Both the position numbers and the translations under genes were made by a program. Shown here one piece after another: positions 40,243 through 49,333 of a stretch of DNA of 64,000 nucleotides (positions are counted from its first letter, which is position 1; the number at the start of each line of letters is the position of its first letter). The notes below the pieces were generated by a model. That model did no database searches, was not told where the DNA came from, and saw only the letters and a program-made list of their open reading frames with translations. Source of the stretch: CAXBMB01 sp052078155 (GTDB taxonomy: Bacteria; Pseudomonadota; Alphaproteobacteria; Kiloniellales; DSM-21159); the NCBI GenBank assembly GCA_052078155.1, contig JBQJBP010000001.1, forward strand, positions 1,550,001 through 1,614,000, written 5' to 3'.

Positions 40243-43200
40243 TCAGGCGGCTTCCACCTGAACCCGGCTGCTGCCGCTGCCCAGTGGCAGGACCAGAACC
40301 TTCGCGGCTATCCGTTCCTTTAGCGCTTCCACATGGCTGATCACGCCGATGCGCCGACCGGAGGCCTGCAAGCCTTCCAGAGCGGAAAGGGCCAGATCCA
40401 GGCTGCCGTGGTCCAGCGAGCCGAAACCTTCGTCAATAAAGAGGCTTTCAATCTGCAGCCCCTGACCGCTGGAAAGGGACGCCAGTCCCAGCGCCAGGGC
40501 GAGGGAGACCAGAAAGCGCTCGCCTCCGGAAAGATTGTGAACGCCGCGCAGTTCATCGGCCAGATCATGATCCATGACCTGCAACAGCAGTCCGTCGCCC
40601 GTAACCCGCTGCAATTCGTAGCGCGGGTAGATATCCGCCAGATGCTGGTTGGCCTGAGCAATCAGATGATCCAGCGTTAACGATTGGGCAAAATTGCGGA
40701 ACAGAGCCCCATCGGCTGCACCGATCAGTTCCTTCATCTGCCCCCAGATCCGATGGCTCTCCTGACGCGCGTCAATTTCCTGCTGCAAGGCCAGAACCGC
40801 CTGACGGCGCCCATCATCCTCCCGCAACAGAGCCTGGGCTTTCAGCAACAGCTCTCGGGCCGCTTCCTTGTTTTTCGTCAGTTCCTGACGTTGAGATGTT
40901 AAGGCCTCCAAAGACGCCTCAGGTTTTCGATCACTGCTGTCGTGGCGGGCCAGCTGGGCCTGACGTTCGGCCAGCAAAGTGGCAGAACTGGAAAGGGCTT
41001 TCTCCAGATCCTGCAGCTCAGCTTCCTCGGTTTTCAGCCAATCTTCACCGCGGGCCAGCTGCGCCTCCACATCGGGTCGGGAAAAGCCTCGTTGAGCCAA
41101 CTTGGCAGACAAATCTTCCGCCAGCAGGGCCCGTTGTTTCTCCTGCTGCGCCAGATCGGCAAGCACCTGAGTCTGGCGCGAGCGACAGGCCGCCAGTTCT
41201 TTCAGGCCATTTTCCAGTTCCTGACGGACAGTCTCGTAAGTTGTGGCGGCCTGTTCCGACGCCAGTCGGTACTGCGTGCGCACATCCTCAATGGGCTGTC
41301 CATCAATCACACCCTGACGTTCTGCGGTCTTGCTATCCCGTTTATCCCTGGCCTGGGACAAGGTCAGGGAAAGAGCCTGCTGGCGTTCTTTAGCCGCTGC
41401 CTGCTGACTGCTCAGCACCGAACTCTCCCGCTGAACTTCAACAAGCAGTTCGGCCAGCTCTTCCAGACGCTGCTGACCTTGCTGCCAGAGCTGAACCTGA
41501 TCTTTGCAGTGCTGCAGGATCTTGCCTGCGTCCTGTTCTATCCAGTCCGGCAGGATCTTTGCCAAATGGCGATCAAGGGTGCCTTCCAGCCGCAGGAGAT
41601 CCCGCAGGATGCGCGCGCCCTCCGCCAGCAGCTTATGCAACTCCTCCTGGCTATGGCGTTGACGCAGGTCCTGAGCCACCTGGCTTTGCGCTGTGGCGCA
41701 GGCCTTCAGGGCCTCTTTCAGGTGATCTGCCTGCAAAGGCGAGGCCGGCTGCAGGTCCTCGGCAAGGGCGCTCAGCTTTTGCAGCAACTGACCGGGCAGC
41801 TTTTCTGGTGGCTGACGGTGCCGCTGCCAGGTTCTTTGCTGATCCTGCGCTTCCTGGCGGACAGTCGCCAGCCGGGCCTCCCATTCGGGCAGGGCCCGAC
41901 GATCGGCGGCCTGCCGGGCCTCAATCTCCAGCTTCTTTGCCTGCAGCCTTTCCTGCTCGGCTGTCAGCTCTTCCAGTCGCGCCACCTCGACCGCCAGCTG
42001 GCTTTGCTGCAACTCCCCCAACTGCTCCAGGGGATGGTCTTTTGACCCACACACCGGACAGGGTTCACCCGCCGCCAGATTCATGCGCAGAAACTCAGCC
42101 TGTTCCGACTGGCTGTCCTGACAGCGTTTCAAGAAAGCCTGCGCATCTTCCCGGCGACTTAGAGCCAGCGGAATCTCCCGCGCCAGTTCCGTCAGGATCT
42201 TGCTGTGGGACGCCAGTTGCTGGCCCAGCCGTTCCTGCTCCGCTTCTGCACGCGCCTGATCATCCAGACTTTTGCGATATCCACGGGCGGCATCCTGCAA
42301 CCGTTCCAGATCCCGGTAGAAAGCCGCCAGACGCCCGGATGTTTCGTCCAGCTCCAGCGCATTGGTCTGCGCCAGTCTGTCCGCCAGTTCCGTCGCTGAG
42401 CTTTCCAGATGAACTAACGCCTCTCGCCAGCGGCCCGGCTTACCAAGGTCGGCCAAAGTGTCCATCTCCGGCCAGTCCCGCAGCTTTTCCTGCAAGTCAC
42501 CCAAACTGCCGGAAAGTCTGCTGAAATCCAGCAGTTCCTGTTCCACTTGCGGCAGGTCACGGTCCAGCAGGTCCACCCCTTCCAGCCCGGCCAAACGCGC
42601 TTTCAGGGTCTTCTGTTCTTCTTCCTGTTTCTGGCGCTGCGCCATCAGGGCCGACTGGCGGGATTCCAGCCGCTGCAGTTCGGCCTTTACTGAATCCTGA
42701 TCGGTTTCCCCCTGCTGCACCTCCTGAGAGAGTGCCTGCAACTCCGTGTCCAGCTGTTTGGCTTTATCCAGCTGCGGGCCGATGTCGTTGTAGGCTGTTC
42801 TGGCAGCCCTGGCTGCTTTTTCGCTGCTGGCGCTTTGGGGACGCAGCCGGGCTTCCTGAGCGGCCAGCTTTTCTTCTTCCTGCTGGCCGTCTTCCTTCCG
42901 CCGCACGAGCGCGTCACACTGTTGCTCTGCTCCCTTCAGGGCCGTCACTTCAGCACGCAGAGCAAAGGCGTTTCGGGCGAGGGCCAGGTCTTCCCGGCGG
43001 GATTTGGCGACCTCCCACGCGTGACGTGCATGCTCCTTGCTGGCCTGCGCCTGCGTCACCCCCTGCTGCAAGGCCTGCTCTTGCTCATACCAGTCAAGCG
43101 CGCGCTGATGGATGAGCAACTGCTGTTCCAGCACCTGGTCCTGCTGCCGGGCCTCGCTCAATTCTGCTTCGGCTTTCTGTCGGGCTTCCTCCTCCAGCGG

Positions 43201-43878
43201 CAACTGATCGCCATGGCGCACCGTCAGCTCTTTGAGCGCCCGGTCTTCTTCCCGAAAACGCTCGAACACAGCTTTTGAGATGTCGCTGTAGATCTCCGTG
43301 CCGGTGATGCGCTCCAGCAACTGGGCGCGCTCCTTGCTCTCGGCCTTGATGAAGTTGTCGAAATCCCCCTGAGCCAGCAGGACAGAGCGACGAAACTGGT
43401 CGAAGGTCAGCCCCACCTTTTCCTGTATCAGCGCCAGCACTTCGGTTTTTTTGTCGCCCAGACGGTCCCCGGTTGAAAGGTCGGTCAGGCTCATGGTCTG
43501 GTTCTGCAGACGCCCCTCCGCCTTGCCCCGGGCCCGGCGCACCTGCCAGCGCGCCCGGTAAGGCAAGCCATCGCGCCCGACAAAATCCACCTCAGCAAAG
43601 CCACCGCCGCTTTGGGCCCGCAAAACCCCTTTGACGTCGTTGTAGGCCATATCATCCTGGCCGGCGGCCCGGCCTTCCCGTGACGAGACGGCCACCATTC
43701 TAGGCAGGCGATCGTAGAGAGCCAGACAGACCGCATCCAAAAGGGTCGACTTGCCTGCCCCTGTGGGGCCACTGATGGCGAAAATACCGGAGCTCCGCAG
43801 AGGCTCGGCTTCAAAATCCACCTCAAAGGCATCGGCCAGACTGGCCAGATTCTGACCGCGCAGCGCCAACAATCTCAT
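40243..43878 (-). CDS. sbcC: exonuclease subunit SbcC
   Basis: A 1211-residue SMC-like ATPase of the SbcCD (Mre11-Rad50-type) nuclease, which opens hairpins and processes blocked DNA ends. The N-terminal Walker A is SGPTGAGKSTLLDAVCLALY (about 36-55); two long coiled-coil arms rich in Leu, Glu and Gln meet at the zinc hook EPCPVCGSKDHPL near residue 605. The C-terminal ATPase half has the signature LSGGERFLVSLALALGL and Walker B LFIDEGFGSLD. Length is normal or slightly long. Its ATG overlaps the sbcD stop codon (ATGA). Palindrome-processing activity is of interest beside the palindromic elements found in this window. Confidence 0.95.
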   Translation of the reverse strand: MRLLALRGQNLASLADAFEVDFEAEPLRSSGIFAISGPTGAGKSTLLDAVCLALYDRLPRMVAVSSREGRAAGQDDMAYNDVKGVLRAQSGGGFAEVDFVGRDGLPYRARWQVRRARGKAEGRLQNQTMSLTDLSTGDRLGDKKTEVLALIQEKVGLTFDQFRRSVLLAQGDFDNFIKAESKERAQLLERITGTEIYSDISKAVFERFREEDRALKELTVRHGDQLPLEEEARQKAEAELSEARQQDQVLEQQLLIHQRALDWYEQEQALQQGVTQAQASKEHARHAWEVAKSRREDLALARNAFALRAEVTALKGAEQQCDALVRRKEDGQQEEEKLAAQEARLRPQSASSEKAARAARTAYNDIGPQLDKAKQLDTELQALSQEVQQGETDQDSVKAELQRLESRQSALMAQRQKQEEEQKTLKARLAGLEGVDLLDRDLPQVEQELLDFSRLSGSLGDLQEKLRDWPEMDTLADLGKPGRWREALVHLESSATELADRLAQTNALELDETSGRLAAFYRDLERLQDAARGYRKSLDDQARAEAEQERLGQQLASHSKILTELAREIPLALSRREDAQAFLKRCQDSQSEQAEFLRMNLAAGEPCPVCGSKDHPLEQLGELQQSQLAVEVARLEELTAEQERLQAKKLEIEARQAADRRALPEWEARLATVRQEAQDQQRTWQRHRQPPEKLPGQLLQKLSALAEDLQPASPLQADHLKEALKACATAQSQVAQDLRQRHSQEELHKLLAEGARILRDLLRLEGTLDRHLAKILPDWIEQDAGKILQHCKDQVQLWQQGQQRLEELAELLVEVQRESSVLSSQQAAAKERQQALSLTLSQARDKRDSKTAERQGVIDGQPIEDVRTQYRLASEQAATTYETVRQELENGLKELAACRSRQTQVLADLAQQEKQRALLAEDLSAKLAQRGFSRPDVEAQLARGEDWLKTEEAELQDLEKALSSSATLLAERQAQLARHDSSDRKPEASLEALTSQRQELTKNKEAARELLLKAQALLREDDGRRQAVLALQQEIDARQESHRIWGQMKELIGAADGALFRNFAQSLTLDHLIAQANQHLADIYPRYELQRVTGDGLLLQVMDHDLADELRGVHNLSGGERFLVSLALALGLASLSSGQGLQIESLFIDEGFGSLDHGSLDLALSALEGLQASGRRIGVISHVEALKERIAAKVLVLPLGSGSSRVQVEAA

Positions 43879-45311
43879 AGCAACTGCCCCTGCTCCGTGA
43901 CCTTTTCTTCTCCCGGAACAGCAACGGCGGTTTCTGATGAGGGGGTCTCAGCCGGACCGGTTTTTGAGGGGCTGTCGGCAGGCAGTCGGTCAGATGCCTC
44001 TGGCGGGGTTTCCGCGATTTCGCTTTTGACGAACCCTAGCTCGGCCCCTTGCTCCCCCTCGTTTGTCTCTGTTTCTTCAGGCGATTGCACGGACTGCAAG
44101 ACTTCCTCAAAAGCGGCCAGAAGGGCGGGTTCCGGCGATTGATCATAGACCTGCTGATAGCGGGCTTTGAACACCTCCTGCGGACTGTAGTCACTAAGTT
44201 CCCGAACCACACTGGCACCATGTCCCAATCCCCGGGCTGCGCCGCCAACCCGCCGCTCAATGCGCACCAGACGATAGCCTTTTTCCGCCAGCGCAGCCTC
44301 TACCCGGGCGCGCAGCTGTGGTTCCGGGGCATCCAGGGTCACCACCACCTCCAGAAAGGGCTGGGTTTCCGCAGGTCCGTCATAAAAAGGCAGATCCTCC
44401 AGTTCCGCCAGAACGGCAGCGAGATCACCAGCTGCCCCTTGCGGCACCCGAAGGAAGTCAACGGCCCGCGGCGTTTCCAGCAGCTCGACCTGGCTGTCCT
44501 GGCCTGCCTCGACATCCACCAGAACCACAGAGTGGCGATAGTCCTTCTCTGCCATGGACATGGGAAAGGGCGTGCCGGAATAGCGGATCAGGCTAGGTCC
44601 TTTGATTTGCTGGGGACGGTGCAGGTGCCCCAGAGCCACATAGGCGAGATCCTCCGAAAACAGGGAGCTGGAGTGGGCTTCTTCCCCGCCGATAACAATC
44701 CGGCGCTCGCTCTGCTCTGACAGTTGACCGCCGCTCATGTTGAGATGACCGGTGGCAATCAGCGGCACCCCAGCGGCTTTCTGACGGGCCAGATCAATGG
44801 CGTTTTTGTAGAGCGCGGCCAGCGCGCCATCCGGGCTGCCGGTTTCTTCCGCAGCAGAGATCTGGGGGAGGTCGCCGGGACGCAGATAGGGCAAAGCCAG
44901 ACAATAGGCCGCCACCTTTTCCTGTTCATCCCGCAAAGGGATCAGACAAGCGTCAAGATCAGGCTGGCCCTCGCGCCGGGGCAGTCCGCCAATCAGGTGA
45001 CACCGCTTGTCCGTCAGAAAGGGTCGGGGAAGTTCGACCCGGGCGGGGGAATCATGATTGCCGCCGATAAATACCGACTGCAGTCGGGGCAGCTCCCGAT
45101 CCAACCTGCCAAGAAAGTCGTTGAAACACTTGAGGGCGGCGTTGCTGGCCTGCGTGGTGTCAAAGATGTCCCCGGTAATGAGCAGAACATCCACCTGGCG
45201 GGCTTTCAGAGTTTCAACCAGCCAGTCCAGAAACACCTCATGCTCCAACGCCCGGGAAAACCCATGCAATTCATGACCCAGATGCAGGTCTGACGTATGG
45301 AGAAAACGCAT
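43875..45311 (-). CDS. sbcD: exonuclease subunit SbcD, with acidic C-terminal tail
   Basis: A 478-residue Mre11-type nuclease, the catalytic partner of SbcC. Metal-ligand motifs occur in order: SDLHLGHELHGF, LLITGDIFDT, FIGGNHDS, ATGHLNMSGG and ALGHLHRPQQ. The usual SbcD ends near residue 400; here about 75 extra residues follow, rich in Glu, Pro, Ser and Thr (SPEETETNEGEQGAELGF and onwards), probably disordered. It overlaps sbcC by four bases. Start ATG at 45311; the 240 bases upstream, up to 45551, show no gene. Confidence 0.94.
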   Translation of the reverse strand: MRFLHTSDLHLGHELHGFSRALEHEVFLDWLVETLKARQVDVLLITGDIFDTTQASNAALKCFNDFLGRLDRELPRLQSVFIGGNHDSPARVELPRPFLTDKRCHLIGGLPRREGQPDLDACLIPLRDEQEKVAAYCLALPYLRPGDLPQISAAEETGSPDGALAALYKNAIDLARQKAAGVPLIATGHLNMSGGQLSEQSERRIVIGGEEAHSSSLFSEDLAYVALGHLHRPQQIKGPSLIRYSGTPFPMSMAEKDYRHSVVLVDVEAGQDSQVELLETPRAVDFLRVPQGAAGDLAAVLAELEDLPFYDGPAETQPFLEVVVTLDAPEPQLRARVEAALAEKGYRLVRIERRVGGAARGLGHGASVVRELSDYSPQEVFKARYQQVYDQSPEPALLAAFEEVLQSVQSPEETETNEGEQGAELGFVKSEIAETPPEASDRLPADSPSKTGPAETPSSETAVAVPGEEKVTEQGQLL

Positions 45312-45551
45312 CGCAAGAAACCCGTGGCCGGAGAAACAAAGGACCGAAAACTGTCAGAAAGACACCGGAGGTCCGGAGGCGAGCGGAGTCGCCGCCTGAC
45401 GTCCCCAATACCTCTCCAATGATAGCCTGCAGACCAACCCGGACCAAGTTTTGTTTTCGTTCCGTTCCCCCACTCAGGCGCCCTGTTCAGACGAAAACCA
45501 AGATCAGAGCAGCCCAGAACAGATCAGAACAGGATCCAAGGCCGCGACCTG

Positions 45552-46742
45552 TTACTCATAAGGCAGACCGACATAGTTCTCTGCAATGGTTGACCGCCCG
45601 GCCTGTGACCCCAGCAGATAAGCGAGTTCGGCCTCTTTGACCCGTAGATCGAAGGGGCTCTCCTCTTCAAAGGAGTGCAGCAATGAGGTGAACCACCAGG
45701 AAAAGCGCTGGGCTTTCCACACCCGGGCCAGACAGGAGGCCGAATAGCTGTCCAGCCGCGCCTGACTGCCGGTTTTGTAAAAGTCCGTCAGCGCCCGCCA
45801 GAGAAAGTAGATATCTGAAGCCGCCAGATTGAGGCCTTTGGCCCCGGTGGGGGGCACAATATGGGCGGCATCCCCGGCCAGAAAAAGCCGCTCGTATCGC
45901 AGCGGCTCCGCCACAAAAGAGCGCAAAGGCGCGATGGATTTTTCCAGCGATGGTCCGGTCACCAGATCACCGGCAACGTCGGCGGGCAGTCGGCGGGTCA
46001 GTTCCGACCAGAAACGGTCATCGGACCAGTCTTCCACCTTTTCACTCAACGGCACCTGAAGGTAATAGCGGCTGCGGGTCAGGGAGCGTTGGCTGGACAG
46101 AGAAAAGCCGCGGTCATGTTTACTGTAGATCAGTTCCTCTGCCACCGGCGGTGTATCGGAAAGCAACCCCAGCCAGCCGAAGGGATAAACCCGTTCGTAA
46201 GTTTTCAGCAATTTCTCCGGCATGGCCTGGCGGGAAACACCGTGAAAGCCGTCACAGCCCGCCACAAAATCACAGCTGACTTCATGCCTCTGCCCGTCTT
46301 TTGTGTATGTCAGTCGGGCTTTGGGGCTCTGCAGGTCATGGATAGCCACCTCCTCAGCCTCATAGACCACCTGTCCCTCGCGGGCCTGAATGGCTTCCAT
46401 CAGATCCCGCGTGATATCCGTTTGTCCGTAAACCGTGACGGACTTGCCACCGCTCAGGCCCTTCAGGTCAATTCGGTGCAGCCTGTCGCCCAGCGCAATG
46501 TTCACGCCTTCGTGGATCAGGCCTTCTCGCTGCAGCCGCTGACCGACACCGGCCTGTTGCAGTAAATCGACCATGCCCTGTTCCAACACACCGGCCCGAA
46601 TACGCCCCAGAACATGGGCGGCGGTCTGACGTTCCAGTACGATTGACTCAATGCCCTGAAGGTGCAGCAGTTGGGAAAGCAGCAGTCCTGACGGTCCGGC
46701 CCCGATGATGCCGACCTGGGTGTCTTGTTTTCGCAGAATCAC
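45552..46742 (-). CDS. pobA: 4-hydroxybenzoate 3-monooxygenase
   Basis: A 396-residue FAD monooxygenase that hydroxylates 4-hydroxybenzoate to protocatechuate, using NADPH and oxygen. The N-terminal FAD motif is GIIGAGPSGLLLSQLL, the DG motif is AGCDGFHGVSRQ, and the second FAD motif is FLAGDAAHIVPPTGAKGLNL. The active-site region includes RSRYYLQVPLSEKVEDW, as in PobA. Length matches the family (about 390). The start is a GTG after AGGGA. An AraC-type regulator is divergent, and the protocatechuate genes lie 5-7 kb on, completing the route to 3-oxoadipate. Confidence 0.93.
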   Translation of the reverse strand: MILRKQDTQVGIIGAGPSGLLLSQLLHLQGIESIVLERQTAAHVLGRIRAGVLEQGMVDLLQQAGVGQRLQREGLIHEGVNIALGDRLHRIDLKGLSGGKSVTVYGQTDITRDLMEAIQAREGQVVYEAEEVAIHDLQSPKARLTYTKDGQRHEVSCDFVAGCDGFHGVSRQAMPEKLLKTYERVYPFGWLGLLSDTPPVAEELIYSKHDRGFSLSSQRSLTRSRYYLQVPLSEKVEDWSDDRFWSELTRRLPADVAGDLVTGPSLEKSIAPLRSFVAEPLRYERLFLAGDAAHIVPPTGAKGLNLAASDIYFLWRALTDFYKTGSQARLDSYSASCLARVWKAQRFSWWFTSLLHSFEEESPFDLRVKEAELAYLLGSQAGRSTIAENYVGLPYE

Positions 46743-46862
46743 AACAGCGTCCCTGATGGTTTCAACCCTCAGAAACTAAGACGCAGCTTTTCGCTTGGGA
46801 ATGACAGCAGGCTTCAAACTCTTGTACAATTCGAACATCAAGTCTTTGATCAGAGCCCTCGC

Positions 46863-47759
46863 ATGTCCCTTATTCCTGCCTATGCCCTTTACGGTGAAAG
46901 CGACCTCTTTCCAGATGTTCTGCACTGTGAGTCCATCCATCGGCGCTCGGCTTTGCTGGGTTGGACCATCAAGGCTCATCACCACCCGGACTTGCACCAA
47001 TTTTTCTGGATTGAGTCGGGCGGCTCCTGCCTGCAGCTAGACGGGGAAGAGCTAACCCTGCCTGCCGGGTCCGTCCTTTCCCTCCCGCCATTTGCCGTGC
47101 ACGGTTTCACCTTTGCCGCCAACACACGGGGCTGGGTGGTAACCGCGCCCCGCTTTCAGCTGGAAAGGTCTCTGGGGCACGAAAGGTCACAGGGGCAAGG
47201 GGAAAGCGCACTGAACAGTCTCAGCACCCCATTTCATACCGCACTGCATGTAGATGACCCGCAGCGTCGGCGAGGTGTCCGGCTCTTTGACGCGCTGGCA
47301 GAGGAACATCGCAACCAGGACAGCGACCGCCCATTGGCGCTCTTGTCCTGGCTGGGGCTTCTTGCTGTCTGGTTCGCCCGCCAGCAGGACATGACTGTCA
47401 CGGAGCAAACCAGGCCTGCAGACAACAAAAACCGCAAGCTCGCCCTGCTGAAGCGTTTCAAGCAGGAAGTTGAAGATCATTTTCGCAGCCAACTGGGCAT
47501 CGGGGATTACGCCCGGCGTTTGGGCGTCTCCAGCACCCATCTCTCCCGCATATGCCGGGAGGTTTCAGGCCAGCCTGCTTCCCATCTTCTGCAGCAACGC
47601 CAGTTGCTGGAGGCCAAACGCGCTCTGGTTTACACCACGCTCACGATTGCCGAAGTGGGCTATTCCCTGGGTTTTTCAGATCCCGCCTACTTCAGTCGTT
47701 TCTTTACAAAACTAACCGGACAAAGCCCCCGTCAGTATCGGGAAAGAAAAGCCTTTTGA
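46863..47759 (+). CDS. AraC family regulator, probable activator of pobA
   Basis: A 298-residue AraC-type regulator: an N-terminal cupin-like sensor (HHHPDLHQFFWIESGGSCLQ) and a C-terminal double helix-turn-helix (GIGDYARRLGVSSTHLSRIC, then TLTIAEVGYSLGFSDPAYFS and RFFTKLTGQSPRQYR). It matches PobR/HpaA-type regulators of aromatic hydroxylase genes. The ATG at 46863 (MSLIPAYALYG) is preferred because sequence before it is unlike the family and overlaps the pobA promoter. Divergence from pobA (120 bases between starts) supports activation with 4-hydroxybenzoate as ligand. Confidence 0.84.
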   Translation: MSLIPAYALYGESDLFPDVLHCESIHRRSALLGWTIKAHHHPDLHQFFWIESGGSCLQLDGEELTLPAGSVLSLPPFAVHGFTFAANTRGWVVTAPRFQLERSLGHERSQGQGESALNSLSTPFHTALHVDDPQRRRGVRLFDALAEEHRNQDSDRPLALLSWLGLLAVWFARQQDMTVTEQTRPADNKNRKLALLKRFKQEVEDHFRSQLGIGDYARRLGVSSTHLSRICREVSGQPASHLLQQRQLLEAKRALVYTTLTIAEVGYSLGFSDPAYFSRFFTKLTGQSPRQYRERKAF

Positions 47760-47790
47760 ACAGCGTTCATAAAAATGAATGCTGCCTTGT

Positions 47791-49107
47791 TTACACATCT
47801 TTCAGGACACGGCTGACAAAGGCATCAGCGCTACCCAGATAACCGGCAGGATCAAAAACTGCAGGCCAGTCCAGTGGCAGATCGACCTGTTCCGCCAGCA
47901 CATCCTGCAAAGGCCGTTGTTCTTCCAGTGCCGTTCTACAAGCGGCCTTCAAAAGTGCCTGAGCTTTTGGTTTTGGCAGATGCCGGGCCAAGGCAAAGGC
48001 GGCCGCTTCTGCCATCACCAAGCCGTTGCTGGCGGCCAGATTGCGGGCCATGGCCTGTGGGTTTGCCGTCAGGCTCTCTGCCAGCACCAGCCCGTGACGC
48101 AGGGAGGCCGCCGTGGCAACGGCCATCTGAGGCAACAGCAGCCACTCTTGCGACCAGGCCGCGCCGTCCCGCTCTTGCTGATGCAGCAGGCTTTGATGCA
48201 GCTGGCCCAGCAAACCGGCATTGAAACGGGCAAAAGACAGCATCATTTCCGCAGAAACCGGATTGGCCTTTTGCGGCATGGTGGAGGATCCGCCCCCTTC
48301 TCCGGCGCTGACTTCCGCCACTTCCGACTGGCCAAGCAAAATCAGATCTGTCGCCATTTTACCTAGTGAGCCCGACAACAGCGACAGCCAGCCTGCCAGC
48401 TCCGCCAGCCCGTCCCGCTGACTGTGCCAGGGCATGGCCGGGCAAGTCAGATCAAGCTCCTCAGCCAGCGCCTCAGCCACTTCAAGGCCACGGTCCTCCA
48501 AGGCAGAGAGCGTCCCGGCAGCTCCACCGAGTTGCAGCACAAACAGGCGGGGCTTCAATTCCTGTAGCCGGGCTCTGTGGCGCAACAAGGGGGCCAGCCA
48601 ATCTGCTATTTTCAAGGCAAAGCTTGTGGGCACCGCCTGCTGAGAGCGGGTGCGAGCCACCATGACCTGCCCGCGCTCTGCTTCTGCTTTGGCCGCCAAC
48701 ACGTCGATGCAGCGGGCAAGCTCAGTTTCCAGTTCATTCAAAAAACTGCGCAGGCGCAGGACCAGACCCGTATCGATAACATCCTGTGTGGTCGCACCCC
48801 AGTGAACATACTGGGCCTCCTGCCCGCCCACAGCTTCCTGCAGAACTTTGACCAAGGCGGGCACAGGATTGCCAGCCCGCGCCGTTGCCGGGGCCAACGC
48901 CGCCGGGTCCAGGTCCAGATTGTTGCAGACCTCTTCAATCCGCCTTGCTGCCTCTGCCGGGATGACCCCCAGCCGCCCTTCAGCCCGCGCCAGTGCGCCT
49001 TCAAACTGCATCAGCGCCTGCAGGCTGGCCCCATCATCGAAATGCCGGGTTTTGGGGTCAGAGAACAACGCCCCATAAAGCGGTGAATCGAACAGCGACA
49101 GGGTCAT
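47791..49107 (-). CDS. pcaB: 3-carboxy-cis,cis-muconate cycloisomerase
   Basis: A 438-residue member of the fumarase/aspartase superfamily. The signature GEGGGSSTMPQKANPVSAEM is exact, and HWGATTQDVIDTGLVLRLR holds the other active-site block. It cyclises 3-carboxymuconate to 4-carboxymuconolactone, step two of protocatechuate cleavage. It is the last gene of the pca series, 226 bases after pcaF, and converges on the AraC gene with a 31-base gap. Confidence 0.92.
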   Translation of the reverse strand: MTLSLFDSPLYGALFSDPKTRHFDDGASLQALMQFEGALARAEGRLGVIPAEAARRIEEVCNNLDLDPAALAPATARAGNPVPALVKVLQEAVGGQEAQYVHWGATTQDVIDTGLVLRLRSFLNELETELARCIDVLAAKAEAERGQVMVARTRSQQAVPTSFALKIADWLAPLLRHRARLQELKPRLFVLQLGGAAGTLSALEDRGLEVAEALAEELDLTCPAMPWHSQRDGLAELAGWLSLLSGSLGKMATDLILLGQSEVAEVSAGEGGGSSTMPQKANPVSAEMMLSFARFNAGLLGQLHQSLLHQQERDGAAWSQEWLLLPQMAVATAASLRHGLVLAESLTANPQAMARNLAASNGLVMAEAAAFALARHLPKPKAQALLKAACRTALEEQRPLQDVLAEQVDLPLDWPAVFDPAGYLGSADAFVSRVLKDV

Positions 49108-49274
49108 CCGGCAAGGATCCTTTTTAAGGCAAAGGCGTTCTCTTATAGCCTTTGCTGTTTTCCTTCACCAGATGGCCCTCACCACCGGGTGGCCTTTAAG
49201 AGCTAAGGCCCCCGGAAAGCAATTGGGCAAGAGGGCTAGGAATCCTGGAGACCAAAGGGTCCCGAACACCGACA

Positions 49275-49314
49275 GCCCGGGTGACCAGACACCTCTGTCT
49301 CTGATCACCCGGGC
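49275..49314. other. stem-loop between pcaF and pcaB
   Basis: GCCCGGGTGA at 49275-49284 pairs perfectly with 49305-49314; the loop can form a further CAGAC/GTCT pairing. No T-run follows, so it may stabilise or attenuate the transcript between the two genes more than terminate it. Confidence 0.55.
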
Positions 49315-49333
49315 CGGATGGTCGTGGAGGGAA

